The notes beneath the pieces were generated by a model. It made no database searches, was not told the DNA's origin, and worked only from the letters and a program-made list of their open reading frames with translations. 32,552 nt of DNA from Streptomyces longwoodensis. GTDB lineage: Bacteria; Actinomycetota; Actinomycetes; Streptomycetales; Streptomycetaceae. This document shows, in pieces, positions 7,300 through 14,520 of the stretch (the first letter of the stretch is position 1; every line of letters starts with the position of its first letter). Where the stretch lies: the NCBI RefSeq assembly GCF_001514125.1, contig NZ_KQ948560.1, positions 297,358-329,909 on the forward strand, given 5' to 3'. The position numbers and the translations under genes are program-made.

Positions 7300-8586
7300 T
7301 TGCGGATCGCCGTGGGTGCGGTGACACTCTGCGCGGCCGCCGCGCTGGCCGTCCCCGGGGCCCGGGCCGCCGACGCCCCGTCGTACGCCTTCGCCGCCGG
7401 CGCCCGTACCGTCCCCGGCGCGAGCGGCACCGCCGACGCCGCACGCCTCGCACCCGGCACGACGTACCGCAGCACCCTCTCCGGCGCGGCGCGCACGTAC
7501 TACCGCCTCGAACTGGACGGCGCGTCCAGCACCTACGTCCCCGTGACCGCCGTCCCGCGCCCCGGTGCCCCGCTCGACGCCGGGGACGGGATCCGGGTGT
7601 CGGTGCAGGACGCCGACGGGCTGAGCTGCTCGTCCTTCGACTCCGCGACCGTCGGCGCCACCGGGAGCCCCCGGCCGCTCACCGCCTGGGGCGCGCGCGA
7701 GATCGTCGCGGGCCGGTCGCTGTGCCGCGGGGCGGGCACCTATTACGTCGTCGTCGAGCGGGCCCGGCCGGAGAGCGCCTCGGGGCAGGCCTGGGACCTG
7801 GAGCTCGCGCCGGTCTCCGAGCCGCCCCTCGCCGGGCCCGGCGCGACCCGGGCCCCCGGGGCGTGGGACTCGGCGACGCCCGCGCCGCCCACCGGGGAGG
7901 CCGTGGACCGGCCGGGCGGGGCCGGGTTCGCCACCGCCGCCGCCGTGGGACCGGGTGCCTGGCGGGGCCGGATCGTCCCGGGGCAGACCCTCTTCTACCG
8001 CGTTCCCGTCGGCTGGGGACAGCAGCCCGACGCCACGGTCGAGATCGGCAGCACCGGTGGCCGCGGCGCGGACTACGTCGGTGCCGCCCTCTCCCTCACT
8101 CTGCACAACCCGGTGCGCGCCGAGGTCGAGTCCGCGCAGACCGGCTACGGCGGCACCCAGAAGTCGGCCGCCCTGGCCCCGGTGCCCCCGGTCTCCTACG
8201 CCAACCGGTACGACGTCTCCCCGCCGGTGAACGGCATGCGCTTCGCCGGCTCCTACTACCTCGTGGTCCATCTCGCCGCCCAGGTCGGTGAGAGGTTCGG
8301 CGCCGGCCCGTACGGCGTCGTCCTGCGCGTCGGGGTGCGCGGGACCGCGCGTTCCGGGCCGGGGTACGCGGGGGAGTCCGTGCCCCGCGGGATCTTCGGG
8401 GCCGGCGCCTCCGGTGCCTCGGGGGGTGCCGGGGGACACGGCGGTGACCTGGGCCTGCGGGTGCTCGCCGTGGGCGGGATCGGGGCGGGCACCGCGCTGC
8501 TGCTCGGTCTCGCGGTGTGGACGGTCGGCGCACGGCGGCGGGACGCCGCTCAGATGCGGGCCAGCGCCCAGAACCCGACGGCGTAG
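7300..8586 (+). CDS. Exported, C-terminally membrane-anchored protein
   Basis: This is a protein of about 428 aa. The likely start is TTG 7300 (GTG 7312 is an alternative): either gives a short basic start, a hydrophobic core (AVGAVTLCAAAALAVPG) and an ARA cleavage site near residue 23. The frame is open further upstream but would run through the DLW-39 terminator. The exported part has beta-rich stretches such as TYYRLELDGASSTYVPVTAV and TLFYRVPVGWGQQPDATVEIG, two Cys (SCSSFD and SLCRGAG) that may form a disulfide, and a Gly-rich stalk before a C-terminal helix (about 385-409) ending in basic ARRR. The plan is that of a cell-surface beta-sandwich protein anchored in the membrane. Its end overlaps by 37 nt the end of the convergent kinase gene. 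No catalytic motif is visible. Confidence 0.75.
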   Translation: MRIAVGAVTLCAAAALAVPGARAADAPSYAFAAGARTVPGASGTADAARLAPGTTYRSTLSGAARTYYRLELDGASSTYVPVTAVPRPGAPLDAGDGIRVSVQDADGLSCSSFDSATVGATGSPRPLTAWGAREIVAGRSLCRGAGTYYVVVERARPESASGQAWDLELAPVSEPPLAGPGATRAPGAWDSATPAPPTGEAVDRPGGAGFATAAAVGPGAWRGRIVPGQTLFYRVPVGWGQQPDATVEIGSTGGRGADYVGAALSLTLHNPVRAEVESAQTGYGGTQKSAALAPVPPVSYANRYDVSPPVNGMRFAGSYYLVVHLAAQVGERFGAGPYGVVLRVGVRGTARSGPGYAGESVPRGIFGAGASGASGGAGGHGGDLGLRVLAVGGIGAGTALLLGLAVWTVGARRRDAAQMRASAQNPTA

Positions 8587-10250
8587 CAGACCAGCGCCAG
8601 CAGCAGGACCGGCACCGCGATCCGCGCGGGTGGCCCGGGCCGGGACACCCGCCGCCCGTGCCGCCCGGCCCGGCGTCCCGGGACGGCCACGGGCCGCGGG
8701 TCCTGGGTGGTGTAGGAGGCGGTGGCCGGATCGGGGCGCGGCAGGACGTAGGTGTGGGTGGGCTCCTGGACGGACTGCGGATGGGGTGCGGGGGGCGCGG
8801 GGTGTGTGGAGGGCGGTGGCACGGAGTGGGGGGCCTGCTCGTGAAGCGGCGCGGAGTGTGCGGCGTGCTCCTGCGGCGGCGCGGGGTGCGGGGCCCGCTC
8901 CGGCCGGGGCGTGGGGTGCGGGGCCCCCGGCTGCGGGGGCGGCAGGTGGAAGCTGCCGGTGTCCGACATGGACGGGGTGGGGGTGGGAGTCGGGGTGGCC
9001 GTGGGGGTTGCCGTGGGGGTGGGGGATCCGGTGTGCGGCGGGACCGACGGGCTGGCGGCGCCGGGCGACGGGTCGGGCGGGAGGCGGCGGGGGTCCGTCG
9101 GCGCCACGGCGGCGGCACCCCAGCCGGTCGGCGTCGAGCCGGTGCCCGCCTCGGCCGGGACGAAGCCGGTGCCGGGCCAGGTCGCCTCGGTGGCGGGGTC
9201 GGTGCCGGGGCCTGGGCCGGTGCTGGGGCCTGGGCCGGTGCGGGTGCTCCTCCCGCTCCCCTTGCTCCTCCCGCTCCTCCCGCTCTCCCCTGACACAGCA
9301 GGAGAGGCGTCCGGCACGGTGGGGCCCGTCGAGCCGCCGTCGGTCGCCGGGTCGGCCCCGGACGCCGGTGCGAGGGGGCCCTGCGGCCCGAAGCCCTTGG
9401 GCAGCGGCCCCAGTTGGTCGAAGATCTCGATGATCTCGTCGTCCGGGCCGGGCGGCGGCAGCAGTTCCACGGCCGAGGCGAGCGCTTTGCGGGCGCCGTT
9501 GGCCGTGCGGAACCGGGCCTCGGGATCCGGCTGGACCAGGGTGGCCACCACCTCCCACAGCGGCTCGGGGATGCCCTGCGGGGCGCCCGGGGTGCCGTGG
9601 TCCAGAAAGTGCTGGACCAGCGCCTTGGCGTCCGGCTTGGCTCCTTGGAGGAGGTACAGCGCGACCAGGCCGACCGCGAACAGGTCGGCGGGGAAGTCGG
9701 GTTCGGCGCCCATCATCTGCTCGGGGGCCAGGTAGCCGGGGGTGCCCACGACCAGGTGGGTCTCGGTCAGCCGGGGCTCGCCGAGCCGCATCGCGATGCC
9801 GAAGTCGGACAGGCGCAGGCGGGGCCGGGCGGTGCCGGTGGCTTCGAGGAGGACGTTGGCCGGTTTGATGTCCCGGTGGACCACGCCCTCGGCGTGTACG
9901 GCGGCCAGGCCGGAGAGCAGCTGGTCGAGGAGCGTGCAGACGAACAGGGGCGGGAGGGGGCCGTAGTCGCCGATGAGGTGGACCAGGGAGCCGCCCGCGA
10001 CCAGGTCCATGGTGAAGAGCACCTTGTCGTCGTCCGCGGCCCAGCTGGCCGGGGCGAGCACGTGCGGGTGGTCGATGCGCAGGGCCTGCTCGCGCACGAA
10101 GCGCAGCAGGGAGTGGGCGTCGCTCTGCTGGAGGACCTTGGCGGCCACGTAGCGGCGACGGCGGTGGTCCCAGGCGCGCCACACGGCGCCGACGCCTCCG
10201 CGCCCGATGGGGTCGACCAGTTCGTACCGTCCGGCGAAGACCTCACCCAT
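8550..10250 (-). CDS. Membrane-anchored Ser/Thr protein kinase
   Basis: This is a 566-aa Hanks-type kinase. The Gly-rich loop GRGGVGAV lies at 17-24, the ATP lysine at 38 (VAAKVL), the catalytic loop HRDIKPAN at 125-132, DFG at 149-151 and GTPGYLAPE at 169-177, so all catalytic residues are present. A long Pro/Thr/Ser-rich linker (about 280-520) containing TPTATPTATPTPTPTPS leads to a single C-terminal helix (about 544-562, IAVPVLLLALVCYAVGFWAL). The kinase is thus cytoplasmic and tail-anchored, without PASTA or other external sensor. It lies downstream of the co-directed helix-turn-helix gene, from which it is separated by a G-run-rich spacer, and overlaps tail to tail with an exported surface protein. 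Substrates are unknown. Confidence 0.93.
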   Translation of the reverse strand: MGEVFAGRYELVDPIGRGGVGAVWRAWDHRRRRYVAAKVLQQSDAHSLLRFVREQALRIDHPHVLAPASWAADDDKVLFTMDLVAGGSLVHLIGDYGPLPPLFVCTLLDQLLSGLAAVHAEGVVHRDIKPANVLLEATGTARPRLRLSDFGIAMRLGEPRLTETHLVVGTPGYLAPEQMMGAEPDFPADLFAVGLVALYLLQGAKPDAKALVQHFLDHGTPGAPQGIPEPLWEVVATLVQPDPEARFRTANGARKALASAVELLPPPGPDDEIIEIFDQLGPLPKGFGPQGPLAPASGADPATDGGSTGPTVPDASPAVSGESGRSGRSKGSGRSTRTGPGPSTGPGPGTDPATEATWPGTGFVPAEAGTGSTPTGWGAAAVAPTDPRRLPPDPSPGAASPSVPPHTGSPTPTATPTATPTPTPTPSMSDTGSFHLPPPQPGAPHPTPRPERAPHPAPPQEHAAHSAPLHEQAPHSVPPPSTHPAPPAPHPQSVQEPTHTYVLPRPDPATASYTTQDPRPVAVPGRRAGRHGRRVSRPGPPARIAVPVLLLALVCYAVGFWALARI

Positions 10251-10281
10251 GTCGCCCGTGCCGCTCCTCCCCGATGCGGTG

Positions 10282-10366
10282 TCCCCGTGCCCCCGTATTG
10301 CCCAGTGCCCCCGTGCCCCCGTGGTGCTGCGGGTCCCCCGTGTCCCCCGTGCCCCCGTGTCCCCCG
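10282..10366 (-). repeat. G-run tract upstream of the kinase, possible G-quadruplex
   Basis: On the minus strand this stretch has eight runs of four or five G, mostly separated by 3-4 nt (CAC, ACAC) with two longer gaps. It fills most of the 128-nt spacer between the helix-turn-helix gene and the kinase start. It would be part of the kinase leader or of a read-through transcript, and could fold as a quadruplex or simply be a slippage-prone simple repeat. Confidence 0.7.
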
Positions 10367-10378
10367 TTGGAGCCCCGG

Positions 10379-10927
10379 TCAGCTCTGGTGTGACTGGTAA
10401 TGCGTCACGGCGTCCGAGGTGCGGCCGGCGCCGTACACCCGGAGGAACTCCGCCAGCTCAGGGTGGCTCGAGGCCAGGGTGTCCGCGGCGTCGATGATGT
10501 CACCGGCGGCGGCCACCGAGCGCAGCAGCGACTGGATCTCGCGGACGACCCGCTTGACCGTCGGCGCTCCCGAACTGCTCGTAGTCTGCGTGGTGTTGTT
10601 CAGCACGGAACCCCCCTGGGACCGCTTGATCTCCTCCATGCGCTCGGTCGCCTCGGCCGCGCTGACGCTCCCGTCGGCGACCTGACTCGCCAACTCCTGG
10701 AGCAACTGCACGCGCTGTACGACGGCCGGATTGCCGATCTTCGCCCGCTGACCGCTCATCAGCTGGGACAGCATCGGCGCCGACAGTCCCAATACCCCCG
10801 CGAGACGGGCCTGGTTGAGCCCGAGATCGTCGATGAGCTTACGGAAGAGCGCCCCCAGTGGCTCTCCGTACCAGTTCCGCTGGAGCTCCCGCGCTCTCGC
10901 GGTCGCTTCCTGTTGTGCGGCGTCCAT
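10379..10927 (-). CDS. Helix-turn-helix DNA-binding protein
   Basis: This is a 182-aa regulator. Residues 22-62 (EPLGALFRKLIDDLGLNQAR, then LAGVLGLSAPMLSQLMSGQR) form an XRE-like helix-turn-helix; the recognition helix is PMLSQLMSG. The C-terminal half, after a Ser/Thr-rich hinge, is helical (VKRVVREIQSLLRSVAAAGD) and likely mediates oligomerisation. ATG 10927 is chosen because GGGGAGA precedes it; a longer frame to 11071 crosses the presumed promoter. A perfect palindrome at 10959-10976 in the leader suggests autoregulation. It lies upstream of and co-directed with the kinase gene, so kinase and regulator may be functionally linked. The target genes are unknown. Confidence 0.85.
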   Translation of the reverse strand: MDAAQQEATARARELQRNWYGEPLGALFRKLIDDLGLNQARLAGVLGLSAPMLSQLMSGQRAKIGNPAVVQRVQLLQELASQVADGSVSAAEATERMEEIKRSQGGSVLNNTTQTTSSSGAPTVKRVVREIQSLLRSVAAAGDIIDAADTLASSHPELAEFLRVYGAGRTSDAVTHYQSHQS

Positions 10928-10958
10928 TGCGTCTCCCCATCGCTTCCCCAAAAACGGC

Positions 10959-10976
10959 GGTTCGCTGTAGCGAACC
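10959..10976 (-). promoter_or_regulatory. Perfect palindrome, candidate operator
   Basis: GGTTCGCTGTAGCGAACC has two perfect 8-bp arms around GT. It lies 32 nt before the regulator start and 9 nt downstream of a TAGGAT -10 candidate (minus strand, 10986-10991). A bound dimer would cover the transcription start. No clear -35 is seen. Confidence 0.55.
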
Positions 10977-11026
10977 ACGTCGAGCATCCTACGGAGAGTG
11001 GTCGTTCGCGGGGACCCCCCAACTTT

Positions 11027-11057
11027 TTGGAAGATCCAGGGGGTGACCCGGTACTCT
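11027..11057 (+). promoter_or_regulatory. Candidate tRNA-Ala promoter
   Basis: TTGGAA (11027-11032) and TACTCT (11052-11057) lie 19 bp apart, and the -10 is 43 nt before the tRNA. The long spacer makes this a weak call. Confidence 0.3.
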
Positions 11058-11100
11058 GGTCTGCGGCGCACGGCGGAGGGATCCGCCGTGGACGCTGTCC

Positions 11101-11173
11101 GGGGCCTTAGCTCAGTTGGTAGAGCGCCGTCTTTGCATGGCGGATGTCAGGGGTTCGACTCCCCTAGGCTCCA
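11101..11173 (+). tRNA. tRNA-Ala(TGC)
   Basis: This is a 73-nt tRNA with acceptor pairs GGGGCCT (11101-11107) and AGGCTCC (11166-11172), a D arm GCTC...GAGC, the anticodon TGC at 11134-11136 in loop TTTGCAT, and the T arm AGGGGTTCGACTCCCCT. The CCA end is not encoded. In actinobacteria it normally follows tRNA-Ile close to gyrA, which supports the reading of the tRNA-Ile fragment at 1047 as the displaced partner. Confidence 0.97.
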
Positions 11174-11180
11174 CACAGGA

Positions 11181-11221
11181 ATCCCCTCCGTCCCGCGTAC
11201 GTCACGCGGAGCGGAGGGGAT
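11181..11221 (+). terminator. Terminator of tRNA-Ala
   Basis: ATCCCCTCCG (11181-11190) pairs with CGGAGGGGAT (11212-11221); an inner stem GCGT/ACGC extends the hairpin with small bulges. Confidence 0.75.
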
Positions 11222-11249
11222 GTGTCGTTGTGCGGGGCCGTATGGGGCT

Positions 11250-11265
11250 TGTTTCACGTGAAACA
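11250..11265. promoter_or_regulatory. parS chromosome-partition site
   Basis: TGTTTCACGTGAAACA is a perfect 16-bp palindrome identical to the conserved bacterial parS sequence bound by ParB. It sits in the spacer between the tRNA-Ala terminator and the terminator of the DUF5324 gene. Streptomyces chromosomes carry many such sites grouped around oriC (established knowledge), so this one places the window near the origin. A 13-bp direct repeat ACACGGCGAGACA (11263-11275 and 11283-11295) overlaps its right end. Confidence 0.93.
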
Positions 11266-11305
11266 CGGCGAGACACGGCCGGACACGGCGAGACAGACAG
11301 GGCGA

Positions 11306-11336
11306 TGGGGCAGGAGAGACGTGCTCTCCTGCCCCA
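11306..11336 (-). terminator. Terminator of the DUF5324 gene
   Basis: TGGGGCAGGAGAG (11306-11318) pairs perfectly with CTCTCCTGCCCCA (11324-11336) around ACGTG, 30 nt past the stop of the minus-strand gene. Confidence 0.85.
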
Positions 11337-11366
11337 CGGGCGCGGACCGGACCGGACCGGCTCGGC

Positions 11367-12068
11367 TCAGGTTCCGTCGCGGTTCTCCCGCGCGGCGTCC
11401 TCCTCGGCCTGCTTGGCCTCGACCTCCGGGTCCAGGACGTCGCCGCTGCCGTCCACCGACGTGAGACCGCCGGACGCGGGGACCTCGGTCGCCGCGGGCG
11501 GCTCGACGAGCCAGTCGGGGTTGGCCTGCTTGTCCCACCACTTCCAGGCGGCGTAGGCGCCGCCGACGACGACGCCGGTGATCGTCAGGACCTTGGCGAC
11601 CTTGCCGATCTTGGCCCGCCGCCGGTGCTTGCGCACCAGCTTCTCGATCTCCTTGGCCGTCACCTGCCCGCGCAGCGCCGCGAGGGCGGCGAGACCGCGG
11701 GCAGCGGCCTCGTCCTTGACGGGTCCGGCCACGGCGACCGCCTGCTCCAGCTTGGGGCGGGAGTAGTCGGCGGCCTGACGTGCGGCGACCCGGGCGCGCA
11801 GGGCTGCTTCCTGTGCGGCCTGGTCGACCTTGGGGGGTAGCTGCGCGCGAGCCTGTTCCAGGCGCGGCGCGACGTGGGCGTCGTACTGGACGCGGGCCTG
11901 TTCGGCGGCCAGCGACACCTTGGGCGCGAGCCGTACGCGGGCCTCTTGCGCGTAGTGCGCGGCCCGTTCCTTGGCCGTGTCGGCGTAGGGCGCCACCGCT
12001 TCCGCGGCGTGCAGCACGCTGTCCTTCGCCGAGCCGGTCGCGGCGCGCACGCTGTCGATGCGGGTCAC
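11367..12068 (-). CDS. DUF5324-like membrane protein
   Basis: This is a 233-aa protein rich in Ala, Arg, Gln and Glu, with long amphipathic helices over residues 1-150 (HAAEAVAPYADTAKERAAHY, LEQARAQLPPKVDQAAQEAA) that look like coiled coil. A basic stretch RKHRRRAKIGKVAK (146-159) precedes one membrane helix at about 159-177 (VLTITGVVVGGAYAAWKWW), and an acidic tail follows. It fits the Streptomyces DUF5324 family (recognised from composition and layout, not searched). GTG 12068 behind GAGGAGGAGGAA is the start; ATG 12125 would add MIRKRVDSRLPYATEEEEP. Coiled coil plus membrane anchor next to parS and division genes is suggestive, but no function is known. Confidence 0.8.
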   Translation of the reverse strand: MTRIDSVRAATGSAKDSVLHAAEAVAPYADTAKERAAHYAQEARVRLAPKVSLAAEQARVQYDAHVAPRLEQARAQLPPKVDQAAQEAALRARVAARQAADYSRPKLEQAVAVAGPVKDEAAARGLAALAALRGQVTAKEIEKLVRKHRRRAKIGKVAKVLTITGVVVGGAYAAWKWWDKQANPDWLVEPPAATEVPASGGLTSVDGSGDVLDPEVEAKQAEEDAARENRDGT

Positions 12069-12382
12069 GGGTTCCTCCTCCTCGGTGGCGTACGGTAATC
12101 GACTGTCCACCCTTTTGCGGATCATGCCTGTCCCGGCGTGGAGAAGCATGCGGGGGCGGGCATTTGGGTGCCCGGTGGATGAATACGGGGCAACGGGGGC
12201 TTGTCGTCGGCAATGCCTCGACCATGCCACGGATCGCCTCTGCCCGCTCCCTCCCGCGCCACTCCGAATGTTTTTCGCCGACTGCCGTCGTGCCCCCCCG
12301 CGGGGCCGTACGGACGCGCACGACGCGGGGTGCGGGGCGTGCGAGGATCGGGGGGTCACAGAGAGACGACGGAAGGCACATC
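12069..12382. other. Divergent intergenic region
   Basis: These 314 nt lie between the starts of the DUF5324 gene (minus) and the cyclophilin gene (plus), so both promoters must lie here. The only box I would note is GAGGAT at 12343-12348 as a weak -10 for the cyclophilin. No gene, repeat or strong hairpin was seen. Confidence 0.4.
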
Positions 12383-12910
12383 GTGGCTGAGCAGCTGTAC
12401 GCCACCCTGAAGACCAACCACGGCGACATCGAGGTCCGGCTCTTCCCGGACCACGCTCCCAAGACGGTCAAGAACTTCGTCGAGCTCGCGACGGGCGGCC
12501 GGGAGTGGACCCACCCCGCCACCGGCGCCAAGTCCACGGACAAGCTCTACGACGGCACGGTCTTCCACCGGGTGATCAGCGGCTTCATGATCCAGGGCGG
12601 CGACCCGCTCGGCAACGGCACCGGGGGCCCCGGCTACACGTTCGAGGACGAGTTCCACCCCGACCTGCGCTTCGACCGCCCCTACCTGCTGGCCATGGCC
12701 AACGCCGGCCCGGGCACCAACGGCTCGCAGTTCTTCGTCACGGTCGCCCCGACGGCCTGGCTCAGCCGCAAGCACACCATCTTCGGCGAGGTCACCGACC
12801 CGGCGAGCCAGAAGGTCGTCGACGCCATCGCGGCCACCCCGACCAACCCGCGCACCGATCGCCCGGTCAACGACGTCGTGATCGAGTCCGTCGTCGTCGA
12901 GAAGCGCTGA
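12383..12910 (+). CDS. ppiA: Cyclophilin-type peptidyl-prolyl cis-trans isomerase
   Basis: This is a 175-aa cytoplasmic cyclophilin that catalyses proline cis-trans isomerisation. Family motifs are in order: VKNFVELA (about 31-38), YDGTVFHRVISGFMIQGGDP (54-73, with the catalytic Arg in FHRV), GTGGPGYTFEDEF, LAMANAGPGTNGSQFF (about 102-117) and HTIFGEV. There is no signal peptide, and the length is usual for bacterial single-domain forms. GTG 12383 is the start, with GGAAGG at 12371-12376. The place between gyrA/tRNA-Ala and crgA matches ppiA of M. tuberculosis. A terminator follows, so it is probably monocistronic. Confidence 0.95.
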   Translation: MAEQLYATLKTNHGDIEVRLFPDHAPKTVKNFVELATGGREWTHPATGAKSTDKLYDGTVFHRVISGFMIQGGDPLGNGTGGPGYTFEDEFHPDLRFDRPYLLAMANAGPGTNGSQFFVTVAPTAWLSRKHTIFGEVTDPASQKVVDAIAATPTNPRTDRPVNDVVIESVVVEKR

Positions 12911-12940
12911 CCCGGGGCGCGGTCCGCCCGACGGGAACCA

Positions 12941-12976
12941 ATCGCCCTGCCCGTCCGTAAGGAGGGGCAGGGCGAT
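12941..12976 (+). terminator. Terminator of the cyclophilin gene
   Basis: ATCGCCCTGCCC (12941-12952) pairs perfectly with GGGCAGGGCGAT (12965-12976). It lies 30 nt past the cyclophilin stop and 56 nt before the rhomboid gene. Confidence 0.85.
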
Positions 12977-13031
12977 GCAGTGTGTTCGGCCCGGTGTGCC
13001 CCGGCGGCGCACCGGCCAGGAGAGGGATCCG

Positions 13032-13928
13032 ATGGAACAGGCGCCAGGCAGCCGGCCGGACGCCCAGGGCAGCCTGCCCGGGTGCTACCGCCACCCCGAC
13101 CGGGAGACCGGCGTCCGCTGCACCCGCTGCGAGCGGCCCATCTGCCCGGAGTGCATGGTCAGCGCGTCGGTGGGCTTCCAGTGCCCGGAGTGCGTGCGCA
13201 GCGGTTCCGGCACCGGGCACGCGCCGGACGCCTCCACGCCCCGCACGATCGCCGGGGGGTCAGTCGCCGCCGACCCGCGCCTGGTGACCAAGGTGCTGAT
13301 CGGCCTCTGCCTCGCGGTGTTCCTGGTGCAGCTGGCGGTGGGCGACAGCTTCACGGACCGCTTCCAGCTGATCGGGCGCGCGATCATGCCGTCGCTCGGC
13401 ACGGACCACGTCGAGGGGGTCGCCGAGGGCCAGTGGTACCGGCTGCTGACCTCGATGTTCCTGCACGCCAGCTACATCCACGTGCTGTCCAACATGCTCA
13501 GCCTGTGGTGGATCGGCGGCCCGCTGGAGGCGGCGCTCGGCCGGGTCCGCTACCTCGCGGTGTACCTGTTGTCCGGGCTGGCCGGCGGGGCGCTGACCTA
13601 TGTGCTCGCCGCGCCCAACCAGGGCTCGCTCGGGGCGTCCGGTGCGATCTTCGGCGTCTTCGGTGCCTTCGCCGTGCTGGTGCGCCGGCAGCGCTACGAC
13701 ATGCGGCCGGTGGTCGCCCTGCTGGTGATCAACCTGATCATCACCTTCGGCTGGAGCGGGATCGCCTGGCAGGCGCACGTCGGCGGTCTGGTCGCCGGTG
13801 CGCTGATCGGCTACGGCATGTTCAACGCGCCGCGGGACCGCCGCGCGCTCGTGCAGTACGGCCTGTGCGGCCTGGTCCTGGCCGCCGTGGTCGTCATGAC
13901 GCTCCTGAGGACCGCGCAGCTCACCTGA
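13032..13928 (+). CDS. Rhomboid intramembrane serine protease with zinc ribbon
   Basis: This is a 298-aa protein. Residues 18-54 hold a B-box-like zinc-binding module (CYRHPDRETGVRCTRCERPI, then CPEC...CPEC). Six or seven membrane helices follow from residue 87. The rhomboid active site is complete: nucleophile Ser203 in GASGAIFG and His249 in WQAHVGGLVAG, with HASYIHVLSN (145-154) as the usual first motif. Such proteases cut membrane proteins within the bilayer; the substrate is unknown. ATG 13032 is used because GAGAGGGAT precedes it; an ATG at 12975 would start inside the terminator stem. The zinc-ribbon fusion is common in actinobacterial rhomboids of this locus. Confidence 0.93.
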   Translation: MEQAPGSRPDAQGSLPGCYRHPDRETGVRCTRCERPICPECMVSASVGFQCPECVRSGSGTGHAPDASTPRTIAGGSVAADPRLVTKVLIGLCLAVFLVQLAVGDSFTDRFQLIGRAIMPSLGTDHVEGVAEGQWYRLLTSMFLHASYIHVLSNMLSLWWIGGPLEAALGRVRYLAVYLLSGLAGGALTYVLAAPNQGSLGASGAIFGVFGAFAVLVRRQRYDMRPVVALLVINLIITFGWSGIAWQAHVGGLVAGALIGYGMFNAPRDRRALVQYGLCGLVLAAVVVMTLLRTAQLT

Positions 13929-13935
13929 GCGCTCG

Positions 13936-14148
13936 TTGTCCACAGCGCGTGGCAGATCTTGTGCACAACGTGGGGGAACAGCTGTGCCCCCTGTCACCGA
14001 CCCGTGTTTCCGCAGGTCAGGCAGGGGGCGAACAGGCTTTCGAGTGAGGGTCCTGAGCCGGTAGTTCCGTCACACCGGCGTCAACCCCCGCTGAGTTATC
14101 CACAGATCGTCGTTCTTTTTCCCCACTGTGGAAAACAGCTGTGGATAA
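13936..14148. promoter_or_regulatory. Cluster of DnaA boxes
   Basis: Five 9-mers of DnaA-box type lie between the rhomboid gene and crgA: TTGTCCACA (13936-13944), TTGTGCACA (13959-13967), TTATCCACA (14096-14104), and on the minus strand TTTTCCACA (14127-14135) and TTATCCACA (14140-14148). The third and fifth are embedded in a perfect 18-bp inverted repeat (14088-14105 and 14139-14156) with a 33-bp T-rich spacer. Streptomyces species are known to have high-affinity DnaA-box clusters near but outside oriC that titrate DnaA; this may be one of them. The right arm ends 17 nt before the stop of crgA, so the hairpin could also terminate the crgA transcript. Confidence 0.85.
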
Positions 14149-14172
14149 CTCAGCGGACAGCCCTGGTCAGAG

Positions 14173-14427
14173 CTACTTCCACTGGGTCGAGACGCCGAAT
14201 CCGGCCGCGATGAACCCGAAGCCGACCACGATGTTCCAGTTGTCCAGCTTGTCGATGGGCAGTGAGCCGTCGGTCACGTAGAAGACCACGATCCACGCCA
14301 GCCCGATGATGAACATGGCCAGCATCACCGGCGCCACCCAGGCCCGGTTGGTCAACTTGATGGCCGCCGCCTGCCTGGCCGCCGGCGGCGTGTAGTCGGC
14401 CTTCTTGCGAATACGTGACTTCGGCAC
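14173..14427 (-). CDS. crgA: Cell division regulator CrgA
   Basis: This is an 84-aa membrane protein that binds FtsZ and divisome parts and holds back septum formation in growing hyphae (established for Streptomyces CrgA). It starts PKSRIRKKADYTPP, a family hallmark, and has two helices at about 32-51 (WVAPVMLAMFIIGLAWIVVF) and 65-80 (WNIVVGFGFIAAGFGV), ending STQWK. The length equals the family norm. GTG 14427 is the start, with AGGAGAG six nt upstream. It is divergent from the DUF881 gene and convergent with the rhomboid gene; the DnaA-box cluster lies at its 3' side. Confidence 0.97.
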   Translation of the reverse strand: MPKSRIRKKADYTPPAARQAAAIKLTNRAWVAPVMLAMFIIGLAWIVVFYVTDGSLPIDKLDNWNIVVGFGFIAAGFGVSTQWK

Positions 14428-14520
14428 GAGGGTCTCTCCTGCTGGCAAGGGGACACGGAGCGCTCCCCCGGGCGTCCGTTAGCGTAGTGCTTCTACGGCG
14501 CCGAAGGAGATAAGGGTACG

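Noticed and set aside
7069..10182. 1037-codon minus-strand ORF
   Set aside because: A frame-shifted shadow of the kinase gene that runs on opposite the exported protein; no domain.
12975..13031. Upstream ATG for the rhomboid gene
   Set aside because: It overlaps the end of the cyclophilin terminator stem and lacks the ribosome site present before ATG 13032.
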